NCBI GenBank assembly: GCA_024703855.1
Contig: CP087965.1
Coordinates: 132,001-196,000, forward strand
Source of the DNA: Polaromonas sp. P2-4
Lineage (GTDB): Bacteria > Pseudomonadota > Gammaproteobacteria > Burkholderiales > Burkholderiaceae_C
Direction of reading: 5' to 3'
Length of the DNA: 64,000 nt
Part shown: positions 40,474-51,550 of the stretch, one piece after another
How positions within the stretch are numbered: the first letter of the stretch is position 1
Layout of the letters: each line of letters starts with the position of its first letter
Program-made: the position numbers and the translations under genes
The notes under the pieces: model-generated
Database searches by the model: none
Seen by the model: the letters and a program-made list of their open reading frames with translations, nothing else
Told to the model about the DNA's origin: nothing

Positions 40474-43036
40474 TTAAGGCTCAATCACATGATGCCAGTA
40501 ACGCAGACCCTCCTGCCGCTGGCATGTCAACTCCCCGGGCTGCAGGCTTTGCCAGCTAGCCGCCCCGCATTGCGCCGACCTGACCAGGCGGATGCCGCGC
40601 GCCTGGTAGCGGGCCACCACAGACGCCACCGGATGGCCAAAGCGGTTGCGGTAGCCGGCTTGTGCCAGCGCCAGCTGCGGCTGCACCGCATCGAGGAACA
40701 CGGCGCTCGATGATGTCTTGCTGCCATGGTGCGGCACCAGCAAAAAATCGGCCCTCAAGGTGCCCAGACTGGCCAGTCTCATCTCCTGCGGTGATTCAAT
40801 ATCGCCCACCAGCAAAGCGGTCTGGCTGCCATTGGACACACGCAGCACGCAACTCATGGCATTTGATTTGTTCACCGCATCGTAGTCGGCAGCAGCCGGG
40901 TGCAACACCTCGAATGTCACCGCATCCCACACCCAGCGCTGGCCTGCCACGCAGCGGCTTGATTTGCGCAGCGCCTGCAGCGCATGGCTGTCTTCAATGG
41001 AGCTCAGCAGGCTCGCCTGCGGCTGCATGGCCAGCACGGGCGGCGGCGCCTCCACTGTGGTCAATGTCACGGTGACTGAGCAGCAGCATGTCCAGCCGCT
41101 CGCCCAACGCGCGCAGCAAGGGCACGAGCACGCGGTTCCCGGCATCGCTTTCGCGCGAAAAACGCGGACCCGTGTCGTACAGCAGCGTACGGCTGGCCGT
41201 GCGCACCAGCACCGCATTGCCTTGCCCGATGTCAGCGGCCAGCAGCTCAAACTGCCCCGGCGCCACGCGCACGGGTTGCCACAGCAAAACCGGCAGCATC
41301 AGCGGGATACCCAGCACCCGCCAATGCCACGGCAAGCGCATGGCCAGCAAAGCGCCACCCAGCACACCCGCAACGGCGCACCACAGCGGCGCGGCGGCCA
41401 CGCTGATGGACGCCAATGGCCAACTGGCCAGCCACTGCAACAACACCGCCAGCAGGCCTACCGCCCACGCCGCAGCATCCCACACCGGCGCCCACAGAAC
41501 GCCCAGCATGGCCAGCGGCGTCACCAGCAGGGTCACCCAGGGAATGGCCACCGCGTTGGCCAGCAAGCCGACCAGCGACACCTGGTTGAACAGCAGCAGC
41601 GACAAAGGCGTGAGCGCCAGCGTAACAACCCATTGCTCACGCGCAGCACGCAGCAGACCGGCCCTCGGCCTTGCCAGCCAATCAGGCCACCAACCTGTAC
41701 CAACGGCATTTACTGAATCAAATTGGCCCTTAGCCCTTGAATGACGGGCGTCATGTGCTCCTGAATCTGTAGCAAACAAAACACCCACCGCCACAAACGA
41801 CAACCAGAACCCGGCCTGCATCAGCGCCCAGGGGTCTAGCGCCACCACCACGGCCATGGCCAGCAACCAGGTCTGCAGCCGGGGCCACTGCCTGCCGCTT
41901 TGCCGCAGCACCACCACCGTCGCCAGCATCCAGATGGTTCGCTGGGCGGGTACGCCCCAACCGGAAAACAGCGCGTACAGAACGGCCAGAAACAGCCCAC
42001 CCCAGGCCCCGGCACTGCTCGCCGGAAAAGCCAGGCACAGCCGGGGCGTCAGCTGGGCAGAGCGCCGCCACAAGCCGCCAATCAGCAAACACGCAGCCCA
42101 GGCAAACATCGTTATGTGCAGGCCCGAAATACTCATCAGGTGCGCCACACCGGTGGCGCGAAAAACATCCCAGTCGACGCGCTCAATGGCGTTTTGATCG
42201 CCCACCACCAGGGCGGCTATCACGCCGGCGAGTTGCCGGTTTTCGACGCGCGCAAAAATCGCTTCACGCACCGACTGGCGGGCGCGCTCCACGGGATGCG
42301 CCCAGCTGCTGGAAAGCTTCAACGGCGGTTCATCGCGCGGCCCGGCGCGCACGTAGCCGGTCGCCTGGATGCCCTGCTCCCACAGCCAGAGTTCGTAGTC
42401 GAATCCGTGGGGGTTGCTGTTGCCATGCGGGGCCTTGAGCCGCACCGTCATTTGCCAGCGCTCTCCGGCACGCAGGGTCTGCGGCTGGCGCTGCAAGGCC
42501 AGCGCAAATTCGGAAGGATCAGCACTTTCCACCGGCAAACTTTTGGCATCGCGCGTGCCAAAACCTGCATACCAGCCCAGCAAAATTTGCGGCGGCAAGC
42601 TCACAGCCTGCCCATTCAGGCGGGCAGATTCGATACCAAGGCGGAACCGCAAGGCGTCTTCGCTGGGCTGCGGCATGGCCAGCACCACGCCTGTCACCGC
42701 AATGTCGCGCCCTTCCAACGCCGGGTTGAGGGCCGCGGACTGAAAAGCGGTGGCGCGCCAACCCGTCAAGCCAAAACCCAGCAGGCTTGCGGCCACGAAC
42801 ACAGACACCGCCAGGCCGGCAGCGCGAAGGGAGCTCTTTTTCAGGGCCGCAGCACCGTACAGAATGCCCACGGCTACCCCGGCCAGCGCCGCAAGTGCGG
42901 CGAGCACAGCGTATAAGCCGCCCTGCCACAGGCTGGTTTGCTGCAATTGCACGGCGACGCCGGCGATGAAACCGCTGAAAAGAAGGCCTGGGCTGATGGC
43001 ACCCACCCACAATCTGGCTACAACAGGTACACCCAC
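40474..43036 (-). CDS. comEC: ComEC/Rec2 DNA-uptake channel protein (one frame break)
   Basis: About 854 residues. An N-terminal OB-like region follows several helices. The competence domain carries AALVVGDQNAIERVDWDVFR, ATGVAHLMSISGLHITMFAW and GVPAQRTIWMLATVVVL. A C-terminal metallo-beta-lactamase-like domain has ADIGQGNAVLVRTASRTLLY, LLLSHRDIDHSGG and LVPHHGSKTSSS. One base is misplaced near 41055, just after DIDHSGG. ComEC translocates single-stranded DNA during natural transformation. Here it lies between the two ATP-grasp/alpha-E/transglutaminase sets with no other competence gene in view. Confidence 0.93.
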
Positions 43037-43084
43037 AACCGCCTCCCCATTTATTTTTTATTGATTTGCAATGCCCGGTGTTCA

Positions 43085-43244
43085 GGAAGCTCTGCATAAC
43101 TCCACGCGAGTTCGTGGCGTGCGGGTCGGGATGGGCTACAAGGCGTGTTTTGCAGCCAATAGCCCGCTATTGGCAAAAAATACAACGCAGTAGACCGCCT
43201 GAATCCGTGCGATCACGGACCGCGTGGGGTTGTGCAGAGCTTCC
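43085..43244. repeat. MITE-like inverted-repeat element, copy 2 (160 bp)
   Basis: It begins GGAAGCTCTGCATAAC and ends GCAGAGCTTCC, with the central GCCAATAGC-CC-GCTATTGGC palindrome. It is closely related to copy 3, 106 bp away in the same orientation. It lies just upstream of the comEC start. Confidence 0.85.
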
Positions 43245-43350
43245 CATAACGGGCCAACCGTGCAAAAAGCCGACAAAGCCTGTTTGGCGCAGGTCTTGCT
43301 TAGCGCTTGCATGGCAAGAATGCAAGAGAACCAGAGTAAGCTGTTCTCAA

Positions 43351-43511
43351 GGAAGCTCTGCATAACCCAGCGTGTGCGCGTGGCGTGCGGGTCGGGATGG
43401 GCTGCAAGGCGCATTTTGCAGCCAATAGCCCCGCTATTGGCCAGGAATGCAACGCCGCAGACCGCCTGAGTCCGCGCGATCACGGGCCACGATGGGTTAT
43501 GCAGAGCTTCC
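43351..43511. repeat. MITE-like inverted-repeat element, copy 3 (161 bp)
   Basis: It begins GGAAGCTCTGCATAAC and ends GTTATGCAGAGCTTCC, with near-perfect 16-bp ends and the central GCCAATAGC...GCTATTGGC dyad. Together with copy 2 and 106 bases between, it makes up most of the 566-base gap between comEC and the DUF2126 gene. The 106-base spacer holds no gene. Confidence 0.85.
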
Positions 43512-43602
43512 TCTAATGCCACACAGCGTGGTGGCTTGCTATTTTTGTGTTTTGTTTTGCGGTGTTCTGCCCCTCTAACCATTTTTTAAAAGCGAGGCTG
43601 CC

Positions 43603-46600
43603 TTGTCAATCCACGTTGCCCTGAGCCACATCACCCATTACAAATACGACCGACCCGTCAAACTCGGCCCCCAGGTCGTGCGCTTGCAGGCCTGCGCCGC
43701 ACAGCCGCACCCGGGTGCTGTCTTACTCACTCAACATCGAGCCCGCCAAGCACTTCATCAATTGGCAACAGGACCCATTTGCCAACTACCAGGCCAGGCT
43801 GGTGTTTCCCGAGCCCACCCGTGAATTCAAGGTCACGGTGGACCTCGTGGTGGAAATGGCGGTGTTCAACCCGTTTGACTTCTTTCTGGAGCCCAACGCC
43901 GAAGAGTTTCCGTTTAACTACAACGCCAGCCAAAAGCGTGAGCTGGCACCCTACCTGGTCACCCAGCCGGCTACACCGCTGCTCAAGCGCTATCTGGAGA
44001 AAACCGACCTCACCCCCAAGCGGACCATTGACTTTCTGGTGGGTCTGAACCAGCGCCTGCAGTCAGACATCAAGTATTCCATCCGCATGGAACCCGGCGT
44101 GCAGACGCCAGAAGAAACATTGCAACTGGCCTGCGGCTCCTGCCGTGATACCGGCTGGCTGCAGGTTCAGCTGCTCCGCCACCTGGGCCTGGCCGCCCGT
44201 TTTGTCTCTGGCTATTTGATTCAACTCAAGGCCGATGTCAAATCCATCGATGGCCCCAGCGGTGCGGAAGCCGACTTCACCGACTTGCATGCCTGGTGCG
44301 AAGTGTTTTTGCCCGGTGCAGGCTGGGTCGGCCTGGACCCGACTTCCGGCCTGATGGCTGGCGAAGGCCATATTCCGCTGGCCTGCACCCCCGAGCCCTC
44401 AAGCGCAGCACCGATAGAAGGCGGCATGGACAAATGCGAGGTGGAGTTTGAGCACCACATGCAGGTAACCCGCATTTACGAATCGCCCCGTGTGACCAGC
44501 CCCTACACGGAAGACCAATGGCAGCAAGTACTGGCGCTGGGCGAGGCGGTGGACAGAGACCTGGTGGCGGGCGACGTGCGGCTGACCATGGGCGGCGAGC
44601 CCACCTTTGTCGCCACCTCTGACCGCGATGCGGCCGAGTGGAATATTGACGCACTCGGACCGACCAAGCGCGGCTATGCCACCGAGCTGGTGCAAAAGCT
44701 GCGCGCTGAATACGGCGAAGGCGGGTTCCTGCATTTTGGCCAGGGCAAGTGGTACCCCGGTGAGCAATTGCCGCGTTGGGCGCTCAGTATTTTCTGGCGC
44801 AAGGACGGCCAGCCGATCTGGCAAAACCCGGCGCTGTTTGCCGATGAACGCAAGCCCTGCAACTACACCAGCGCCGATGCGCAGCGTTTTGTGCAGACCC
44901 TGGCGGGCAAACTGGGCCTGGCCACCAACTACATCACGCCGGGCTTTGAGGACACCTGGTACTACCTGTGGCGCGAGCGGCGCTTGCCGGTCAACGTCGA
45001 TCCTTTTGATTCGCGCCTGGATGACGCCATGGAACGCGAGCGCCTGCGCCGTGTCTTCATGCAGGGGCTGGACTCGGTGGTGGGCTATGTACTGCCGCTG
45101 CAGACCCAAGAGGCCAGAGCAGCCAAAGAAGCCAAGACCACCCAAGGAAACCCAGCGCCATCACCCGCGCTGACAGGGTCCAAGTGGTCCACCGGCCCGT
45201 GGTTCTTCCACGATGAGCGCATGTATTTAATGCCGGGCGACTCGCCCATGGGCTATCGGCTCCCGCTGGACTCGGTGCCTTGGGTCTCCAAAACCGACTA
45301 CCCCTATATGATCGAGGCCGACCCGTTTGCGCCGCGCCAGGACCTGCCAGCCACATCGGCCCTGGCCGCACGTTATAACGCGGCAGCCGTAGCGGCCCGA
45401 GGCACCCCGCAACCCGTGCCCACGGCCGCGTCTCAAAGCCCGGCCCGATCCGCCAACAACAGCGCCAGTGCACTCTCGCAATACATGACGCGCTACATGA
45501 CCGGCAACGCGGCGCTGACTGAAGCCAGCCGCATCCTGCAGTTCCGGCCTGCTGGCAATGCAGCCACCAACGTGGCCGTCGGCCCATCAAGCCCGGCCCC
45601 TGCGCCTGACGACAACCGCGCACCCAAAGCTTTTGAATCTGCCGCCTGGTTGACCCGCACAGCCCTGTGCGTGGAGGTACGCGACCCGTCGCGCGCCAAC
45701 GGACCCAAAGACCCGAAAGATCTGGACAGGGCCAAAGATAAACCCAAGGCCGACCCGGAAAGCAGGGCGAACAAAAGCAAAAGCGGCGAAACCGGCGCGC
45801 TCTACATCTTCATGCCGCCGATGGAACGGCTCGAAGACTACCTGGACTTGCTGGCCGCCGTGGAAGCCACCGCGCAGACGCTGGGCGTCAGCATCGTGCT
45901 GGAGGGCTACCCGCCGCCGCGCGACCCGCGCCTGAAAATGCTGCAGGTCACGCCCGACCCCGGTGTGATTGAAGTCAACATTCACCCGGCCTACAACTGG
46001 GGCGAGCTGGTGGAGCACACCGAGTTTCTCTACAAGATTACGCATGAAACCCGGCTGTCTGCCGAAAAGTTCATGACCGATGGCCGGCACACCGGCACCG
46101 GTGGCGGCAACCACTTTGTGCTGGGCGGTGCCACGCCCGCCGACAGCCCTTTCCTGCGTAAACCCGAGGTGCTGGGCAGCCTGATTGCCTACTGGCACAA
46201 CCACCCTTCACTGAGTTACTTGTTCTCGGGCATGTTCATTGGCCCCACCAGCCAGGCACCGCGCGTGGACGAAGCACGCAACGACCAGTTGTACGAGCTT
46301 GAAATTGCGTTGCGTGAGATCGCAACCAACCGCGAAAAATACGGCCAGGACATGCCTCCCTGGATTGTTGACCGCACGCTGCGCAACATCCTGGTGGACG
46401 TGACCGGCAACACGCACCGCAGCGAGTTTTGCATCGACAAGATGTACTCGCCCGACTCGGCTACCGGCCGCCTCGGCCTGCTGGAGCTGCGCGCCTTTGA
46501 AATGCCGCCGCATGCACGCATGAGCATTGCCCAGCAGCTGCTACTGCGTGCTTTGGTGGCGCGCTTCTGGAACAAGCCCTACCACGTCCGCATGACACGC

Positions 46601-47269
46601 TGGGGCACGGAGCTGCACGACCGCTTTTTGCTGCCCAGCCTGATCCGCATGGATTTTGCCGACGTGCTGACCGAGCTGAAGGAATCGGGTTACGCCTTTG
46701 ACATGGCCTGGTTCGAGCCGCATTTCGAGTTCCGCTTCCCGCTGATTGGACAGGTCAAAGCCAGCAGCATTGAGCTGACGCTGCGCAGCGCGCTGGAGCC
46801 CTGGCATGTGATGGGCGAGGAAGGCTCGGCGGGCGGTACCGTGCGTTATGTCGATTCATCGCTGGAGCGCTTGGAGGTGCACGTCACCGGGCTGAATGAC
46901 AACCGTTATGTCGTCACCGTCAATGGCCGCGCCCTGCCGCTGCAAAGCACCGGCCGCGTTGGGGAGTACGTGGCTGGCGTGCGCTACAAGGCCTGGAACC
47001 CGCCTTCGGCGCTGCACCCCTCGATTGGCGTGCATGCGCCGCTCACCTTCGATATCGTGGATACCTGGATGGAGCGTTCGCTGGGCGGCTGCCAATACCA
47101 TGTGGCGCATCCAGGGGGCCTCAGCTACGACACCTTGCCGGTCAATTCGTATGAAGCCGAAAGCCGTCGGTTGACGCGGTTTTTCCGCATGGGCCATACC
47201 CCCGGGAAAATGCGGGTTTTGCCGGTGCAACCGAGCCGGGAGTTTCCTTTCACGCTGGACTTGCGTTAA
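43603..47269 (+). CDS. Large transglutaminase-like protein with DUF2126 domain (one frame break)
   Basis: About 1222 residues. The N-terminal transglutaminase N domain (SIHVALSHITHYKYDRPVKL, PQVVRLRP) leads into a core with catalytic Cys in ACGSCRDTGWLQVQLLRHLG (near residue 178), His in DLHAWCEVFL and Asp in GLDPTSGLMAGEGHIPLA. The large DUF2126 part begins RLTMGGEPTFVATSDRDAAE. A low-complexity Pro/Ala/Lys linker interrupts it around residues 590-710 (DRAKDKPKADPESRANKSKS). The frame breaks near 43690. A TTG start (43603) is inferred. It is the first gene of the plus-strand set, followed by the ATP-grasp/alpha-E fusion and another transglutaminase. Its substrate is unknown. Confidence 0.92.
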
Positions 47270-47367
47270 CAGCGTTAAGCTAGCGAATCAGTCTGTCTTA
47301 TGGCTGCAACATTGGCGTGATTCGGCTGCAAAATCAGCCGTTTCAAGGCGGCATTCCGGTGCCTTGA

Positions 47368-50175
47368 GTGGTCACGGGGAAGTGGCCACAGGCATACTTG
47401 AGCAACGTGGAAAATAACACTCAGTCACTTTTTGCTGCACAAGCGCCAGAAGCGCCTGCGGACCTTGCCTCGGCACTGGCCCCGCAGGCCACTGCGGGCC
47501 ATTTTGACGAGTTGCGCGGGCGGGTTTCCCGCAGCCCAGACCCCGTTAAACCCGTGCCCGTAGCAGCGCCATCCGCGCTGCGCAGCGTCAGCGGCTCCCT
47601 GCCCGACGCCAGCCCGACAAGGCAAGCCGCCGCCCCTGAAGAAGCGCTCGCAGCCAACTGGACCCGCTTTTTCAACTTTCTCGGCACCGACGGCTTTCAT
47701 GACCTGAACCACCGCACTGCCAACCTGCATCGCCAGATCCGCGACAACGGCGTGACCTACAACGTCTATGCCGATGCCAACGGCCCGCAGCGGCCGTGGT
47801 CGTTGGACCTGTTTCCGATGATGGTGTCGGCTGGCGACTGGGCGCAGATTGAAACCGGCATCCAGCAACGCGCCCGCTTGCTGGACCGCGTGATGGCCGA
47901 TATTTATGGCCCTCAGCAACTGCTGCAGCAAGGCTTGCTGCCCAGTGCACTGGTGCATGCCCACCCCGGCTACCTGCGCTCCATGCGCGGGGTCCAGCCG
48001 GCTGGTGACACTTATTTGCACATTGCCGCGTTCGACATCGCGCACGGCCCGGATGGCCGATGGGCTATCGTCTCGCAGCGCACGCAAGCACCCTCGGGCC
48101 TGGGCTACCTGCTGGAAAACCGCCTGACCATCTCCCGGCTGTTTCCCGAAGCCTTTCGCGAAATGAAGGTGCAACGGCTGGCCACCCCCTACAAAGCCCT
48201 GGTGGACGGACTCAAAGCGATGAGCCCCGCCAGTAGCAGCCACGAGGAAAGCCGTGTGGTGCTGCTCACCCCCGGCCCCTACAACGAAACCTATTTTGAG
48301 CATGCCTACCTGGCGCGCTATCTCGGGCTGACGCTGGTTGAGGGCAGCGACCTGCTGGTGAGGGGTGACAGGCTTTACCTCAAAACCCTGCGTGGCCTGG
48401 AGCCCGTGCACGGCCTGCTCAAACGGCTGGACGACGAATTCCTGGATCCACTGGAGCTGCGTTCCGACTCCACGCTGGGCGTGCCCGGGCTGCTGCAGGT
48501 AATTCGCGCGGGCAATGTGCTGGTGGTCAACACGCCGGGCTCTGCCTTCCTGGAGTCCCCTGCATTGTTTGGATTTTTGCCGGCGCTGTCAAAACACCTG
48601 CTCGGTGAAACCCTAGCCCTGCCGTCACCGGCCACCTGGTGGTGCGGTGAGCAGGCTGTCATGCCGGACGTGTTGAACCAGCTCAAGGACAGCGTGATCA
48701 AGCCAACCTATCCCGGCACGGGCATGGCGTCCGTCCTCGGCCACACCCTGTCACGACGCGAGCTCGATGAATGGGCTGGCCGCATCGTTCGCCGGGGCGA
48801 GGATTACACCGTGCAGGCCTACCGGCCGCTGTCACAAACGCCGACCTGGCAAGGCGAAAAAATCGCCCCGCGTTCCGCCATGCTGCGGGTGTTTGCCGTC
48901 GCCGACGGCAGCGGTTCCTGGCAGGTGCTACCTGGCGGCCTGGCGCGGCTGGCGGGTAAAAACGAAAACATGACCTCGATGCAGCACGGTGGCAGCAGCG
49001 CCGATGTCTGGGTGCTGGGCGAGCAGCCCAACCCTGGCAACGTCGCTGCCGGACAAACGCCCGCCTCGCGTGCAGAGCAGCCCGCGCCCGCCTGGGCCAT
49101 TGCCCCCTTGCGCCACCGCCCGCCCGTGAGCAGCCGCGCCGCCGAAAACCTCTTCTGGCTGGGCCGCTACACCGAGCGCGCAGAAAACGCCACCCGCCTG
49201 GCCCAGCTCACCCTCCAATGCCTGGGCGGCGAAGACCAGAGCTCGCAAGCCCTGCTGGCCTGGCTGACCCGCATGGCCGTTGGCAACGCGCTGGTGCTCG
49301 ATACCGTGCCGCCCGCCACGCAGGCGCGTCGTGTCTTTGAACGCGCCCTGATTGCCAACCTGGCCGACACCTCGCAAGCCGCCAGCGTGGGCTTTAACCT
49401 GCAAGCCATCAGAGGCACAGCCTCGGCCGTGCGCGAGCGCCTGTCCCAGGAGCAATGGCATGTGATCGTGCGCGCGGAGGCCGACTTCTTTCATCGCTGC
49501 AAAATGTTCAGCAGTGCGGCCTCCCAGATTCCCCCAGGACAAGAGGGCCCGCACGCGCTGGAGTATTCCTCGGTTGAAGCGCTCAGGGCGCTTGAGTCGG
49601 TCAGCGGTTATCTGGCCGCCATGACGGGCGCGCAAACCGATCGCATGACGCGCGACGACGGCTGGCGGCTGCTGAGCCTAGGCCGGATGATCGAGCGACT
49701 CCATACGTTGGCCGCGGCACTGGTGCATGGCTTTGAAACCGAGGCTGTTTTCGAGGACGGCGGCTTTGGCGCCATCGTGGCACTGTTTGACAGCACCATC
49801 ACCTTTCATGCGCAATACCAGCAGCGGCGCGACATTCCCGCCCTGCTCGACCTGCTGGTGCTGGACCGCAACAACCCGCGCTCACTGGGCTGGGTGACCC
49901 AAACCCTGCGCGGGCGCCTGGACAAGCTGGCAGGCAGCACGCCGGGCGACCAGCCCGATCTGGCGCCGGACTTGCCCGACCCGGGCAGTTGGGCGCTGAC
50001 TGAGTTGTGCGGCAGCGCAGAAGCCGGCGAGACCGCCAACGAAGGCCGCCCGCAATACGAACAACTGACAGGTTTGCTGGAACAATGCGGCTCTGCCGCG
50101 CTGGCGCTGTCCGACACCCTGAGCCGGCGCTATTTCAGCCATGCCGCATCGGGCAGCCACAGCCTGGGTGCCTAG
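47368..50175 (+). CDS. Circularly permuted ATP-grasp fused to alpha-E domain (DUF404/407-DUF403)
   Basis: 935 residues, frame intact. The N-terminal ~560 residues are ATP-grasp: WSLDLFPMMVSAGDWAQIET, GLGYLLENRLTISRLFPEAF, VVLLTPGPYNETYFEHAYLA, LLKRLDDEFLDPLELRSDST and AVADGSGSWQVLPGGLARLA. The C-terminal ~320 residues are alpha-E: SSRAAENLFWLGRYTERAEN and GWRLLSLGRMIERLHTLAAA. The same two modules are separate genes in the minus-strand set at 37.9-40.4 kb, so this is a natural fusion of the pair and supports their physical interaction. The start is uncertain (GTG 47368, or later GTG/TTG codons). Its TAG stop is the first three bases of an inverted-repeat element. Confidence 0.92.
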   Translation: MVTGKWPQAYLSNVENNTQSLFAAQAPEAPADLASALAPQATAGHFDELRGRVSRSPDPVKPVPVAAPSALRSVSGSLPDASPTRQAAAPEEALAANWTRFFNFLGTDGFHDLNHRTANLHRQIRDNGVTYNVYADANGPQRPWSLDLFPMMVSAGDWAQIETGIQQRARLLDRVMADIYGPQQLLQQGLLPSALVHAHPGYLRSMRGVQPAGDTYLHIAAFDIAHGPDGRWAIVSQRTQAPSGLGYLLENRLTISRLFPEAFREMKVQRLATPYKALVDGLKAMSPASSSHEESRVVLLTPGPYNETYFEHAYLARYLGLTLVEGSDLLVRGDRLYLKTLRGLEPVHGLLKRLDDEFLDPLELRSDSTLGVPGLLQVIRAGNVLVVNTPGSAFLESPALFGFLPALSKHLLGETLALPSPATWWCGEQAVMPDVLNQLKDSVIKPTYPGTGMASVLGHTLSRRELDEWAGRIVRRGEDYTVQAYRPLSQTPTWQGEKIAPRSAMLRVFAVADGSGSWQVLPGGLARLAGKNENMTSMQHGGSSADVWVLGEQPNPGNVAAGQTPASRAEQPAPAWAIAPLRHRPPVSSRAAENLFWLGRYTERAENATRLAQLTLQCLGGEDQSSQALLAWLTRMAVGNALVLDTVPPATQARRVFERALIANLADTSQAASVGFNLQAIRGTASAVRERLSQEQWHVIVRAEADFFHRCKMFSSAASQIPPGQEGPHALEYSSVEALRALESVSGYLAAMTGAQTDRMTRDDGWRLLSLGRMIERLHTLAAALVHGFETEAVFEDGGFGAIVALFDSTITFHAQYQQRRDIPALLDLLVLDRNNPRSLGWVTQTLRGRLDKLAGSTPGDQPDLAPDLPDPGSWALTELCGSAEAGETANEGRPQYEQLTGLLEQCGSAALALSDTLSRRYFSHAASGSHSLGA

Positions 50176-50444
50176 GGCCTGTTCAGGCTAAAACGGGAGT
50201 GCGAAAGATGAATACCGGGATGCAGTGCAAGGCGCGGAGAGCGCCGTGTAGCATGGCTACACAAGCGAGCCTGCAACGCTGCAATGCGCCCGGCATTCAT
50301 CTTTCCCTTCGGGTTGGCCTGGTTCCCGGCGTCTGCTTTGTCGGGCGGCTTGCAAATAGCTGCTGCTATTCGCGGCGCCTCCCTTCGCGCATCCATCCGG
50401 GAGCCAGGCCAACGCATCTCCCGTTTTAGTCTGAACAGGCCCTA
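50173..50444. repeat. MITE-like element flanked by TA, supplying a stop codon (272 bp)
   Basis: It begins TA-GGGCCTGTTCAG, then CTAAAACGGGAG, and ends CTCCCGTTTTAG, CTGAACAGGCCC-TA: about 26-bp inverted ends with one or two mismatches. TA at both edges fits TA-target (IS630/mariner-type) transposition. The interior is noncoding. The TAG at its left edge is the stop codon of the ATP-grasp/alpha-E gene, and the next gene starts six bases after its right edge. Confidence 0.75.
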
Positions 50445-50449
50445 ATACC

Positions 50450-51395
50450 GTGTTGCTCCACCTTGTTCACGAAACCAGCTACCGCTACACCCCGGCGGTG
50501 GAAAACGCGCACCATGTGCTGTATCTCAAGCCAGCCAGCCAGGGCGGGCAGACACTGCTGAACTACGCATTGCGTATCGATCCGGCCCCGGTGCAGCTGC
50601 GATGAAACCGTCGATGCCTACGGCAATACGCGCATTTACTTTTCACTGCGGGCCGCACACGACCGCTTGACGGTGGTGGCCGACAGCATCGTCTCCACGT
50701 CGGCCGCCAAGCCCGCATCGACGCCAGCCCAGGCATCGCCCCCCTGGGAACAGGTTCGTGAGCAGTTTCGCTACCGTGCCGGAGCCGCCTACGACAGCGC
50801 CTCTGAATTTCTGTTTGCCTCGCCCTACATTCCCCACGACGACGCCTTCGTGCAATTTGCCCGTCCCAGCTTCATGCCGGGCCGCCCGCTGCTTGAGGCG
50901 GCGCACGACCTCATGGAACGCATTCACACCACCATGAGCTATGAGAGCGAGAGCACCGAGGTGCACACGCCCGCGCTGGATGCCCTGCGGCAAGGCAAAG
51001 GGGTTTGCCAGGATTTTGCGCACATCATGGTGGCCTGCTGCCGCGCCATGGGCTTGCCGGCGCGCTACGTGAGCGGCTACATGCTCACCAACCCGCCGCC
51101 CGGGCAGCCCCGCCTGATTGGCAGCGATGCCTCACATGCCTGGGCCTCGGTTTACTGCCCAGGCCAGGGTTCGGACTCAGGCCAGTGGCTGGACTTTGAC
51201 CCCACCAACAACCGGGCCCCCGGCGAAGACTATGTGACGCTCGCCATAGGCCGCGATTTCCTGGATGTGTCGCCGATGCGCGGTGTGATTCGCGGTGGTG
51301 CGCAGCATGAGCTGGACGTTGCCGTGACGGTCGAACCGCTTGAGCCGGCTGAGCTTTCGCCCAAGCCCGGCGATGCCGTCCATCAGTCTGTTTGA
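50450..51395 (+). CDS. Transglutaminase-like cysteine peptidase/amidase (second set) (one frame break)
   Basis: About 315 residues. The N-terminus (VLLHLVHETSYRYTPAVENA) is recovered by restoring two bases lost from a GC run near 50607, giving VQLRDETVDAYGNTRIYFSL. The core has Cys in GKGVCQDFAHIMVACCRAMG, His in SDASHAWASVY and Asp in WLDFDPTNNRAPGEDYVTLA, with tail VSPMRGVIRGGAQHELDVAV. It is the paralogue of the gene at 36.7-37.5 kb. The start is GTG 50450 or TTG 50453. It is the last gene of the plus-strand set. The element just upstream may affect how it is transcribed with the others. Confidence 0.9.
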
Positions 51396-51459
51396 CAGCC
51401 GATTAGCCGGTTTCATCAACAACTTGCGCTAAGATAAAAAATAGCAGAAAAGCCTGATT

Positions 51460-51500
51460 GCTATATTTTTAATAGCATGTTGCGCCCGTATTTCAAGCGC
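51460..51500 (+). repeat. ~55-bp palindromic repeat, copy I
   Basis: GCTATATTTTTAATAGC, ATGTTGCGCCCGTATTTCAA. It lies in the 155-base gap before the RidA gene, and a partial inverse copy (ATAGCAG) lies just upstream. Confidence 0.7.
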
Positions 51501-51550
51501 CAGCACCGCATTCATTCCAAACCTGCATTCACCCCCCCAAGGAGATCACC

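Noticed and set aside
43037..43602. Small genes between comEC and the DUF2126 transglutaminase
   Set aside because: All frames fall within two inverted-repeat elements and their 106-base spacer and have no conserved features.
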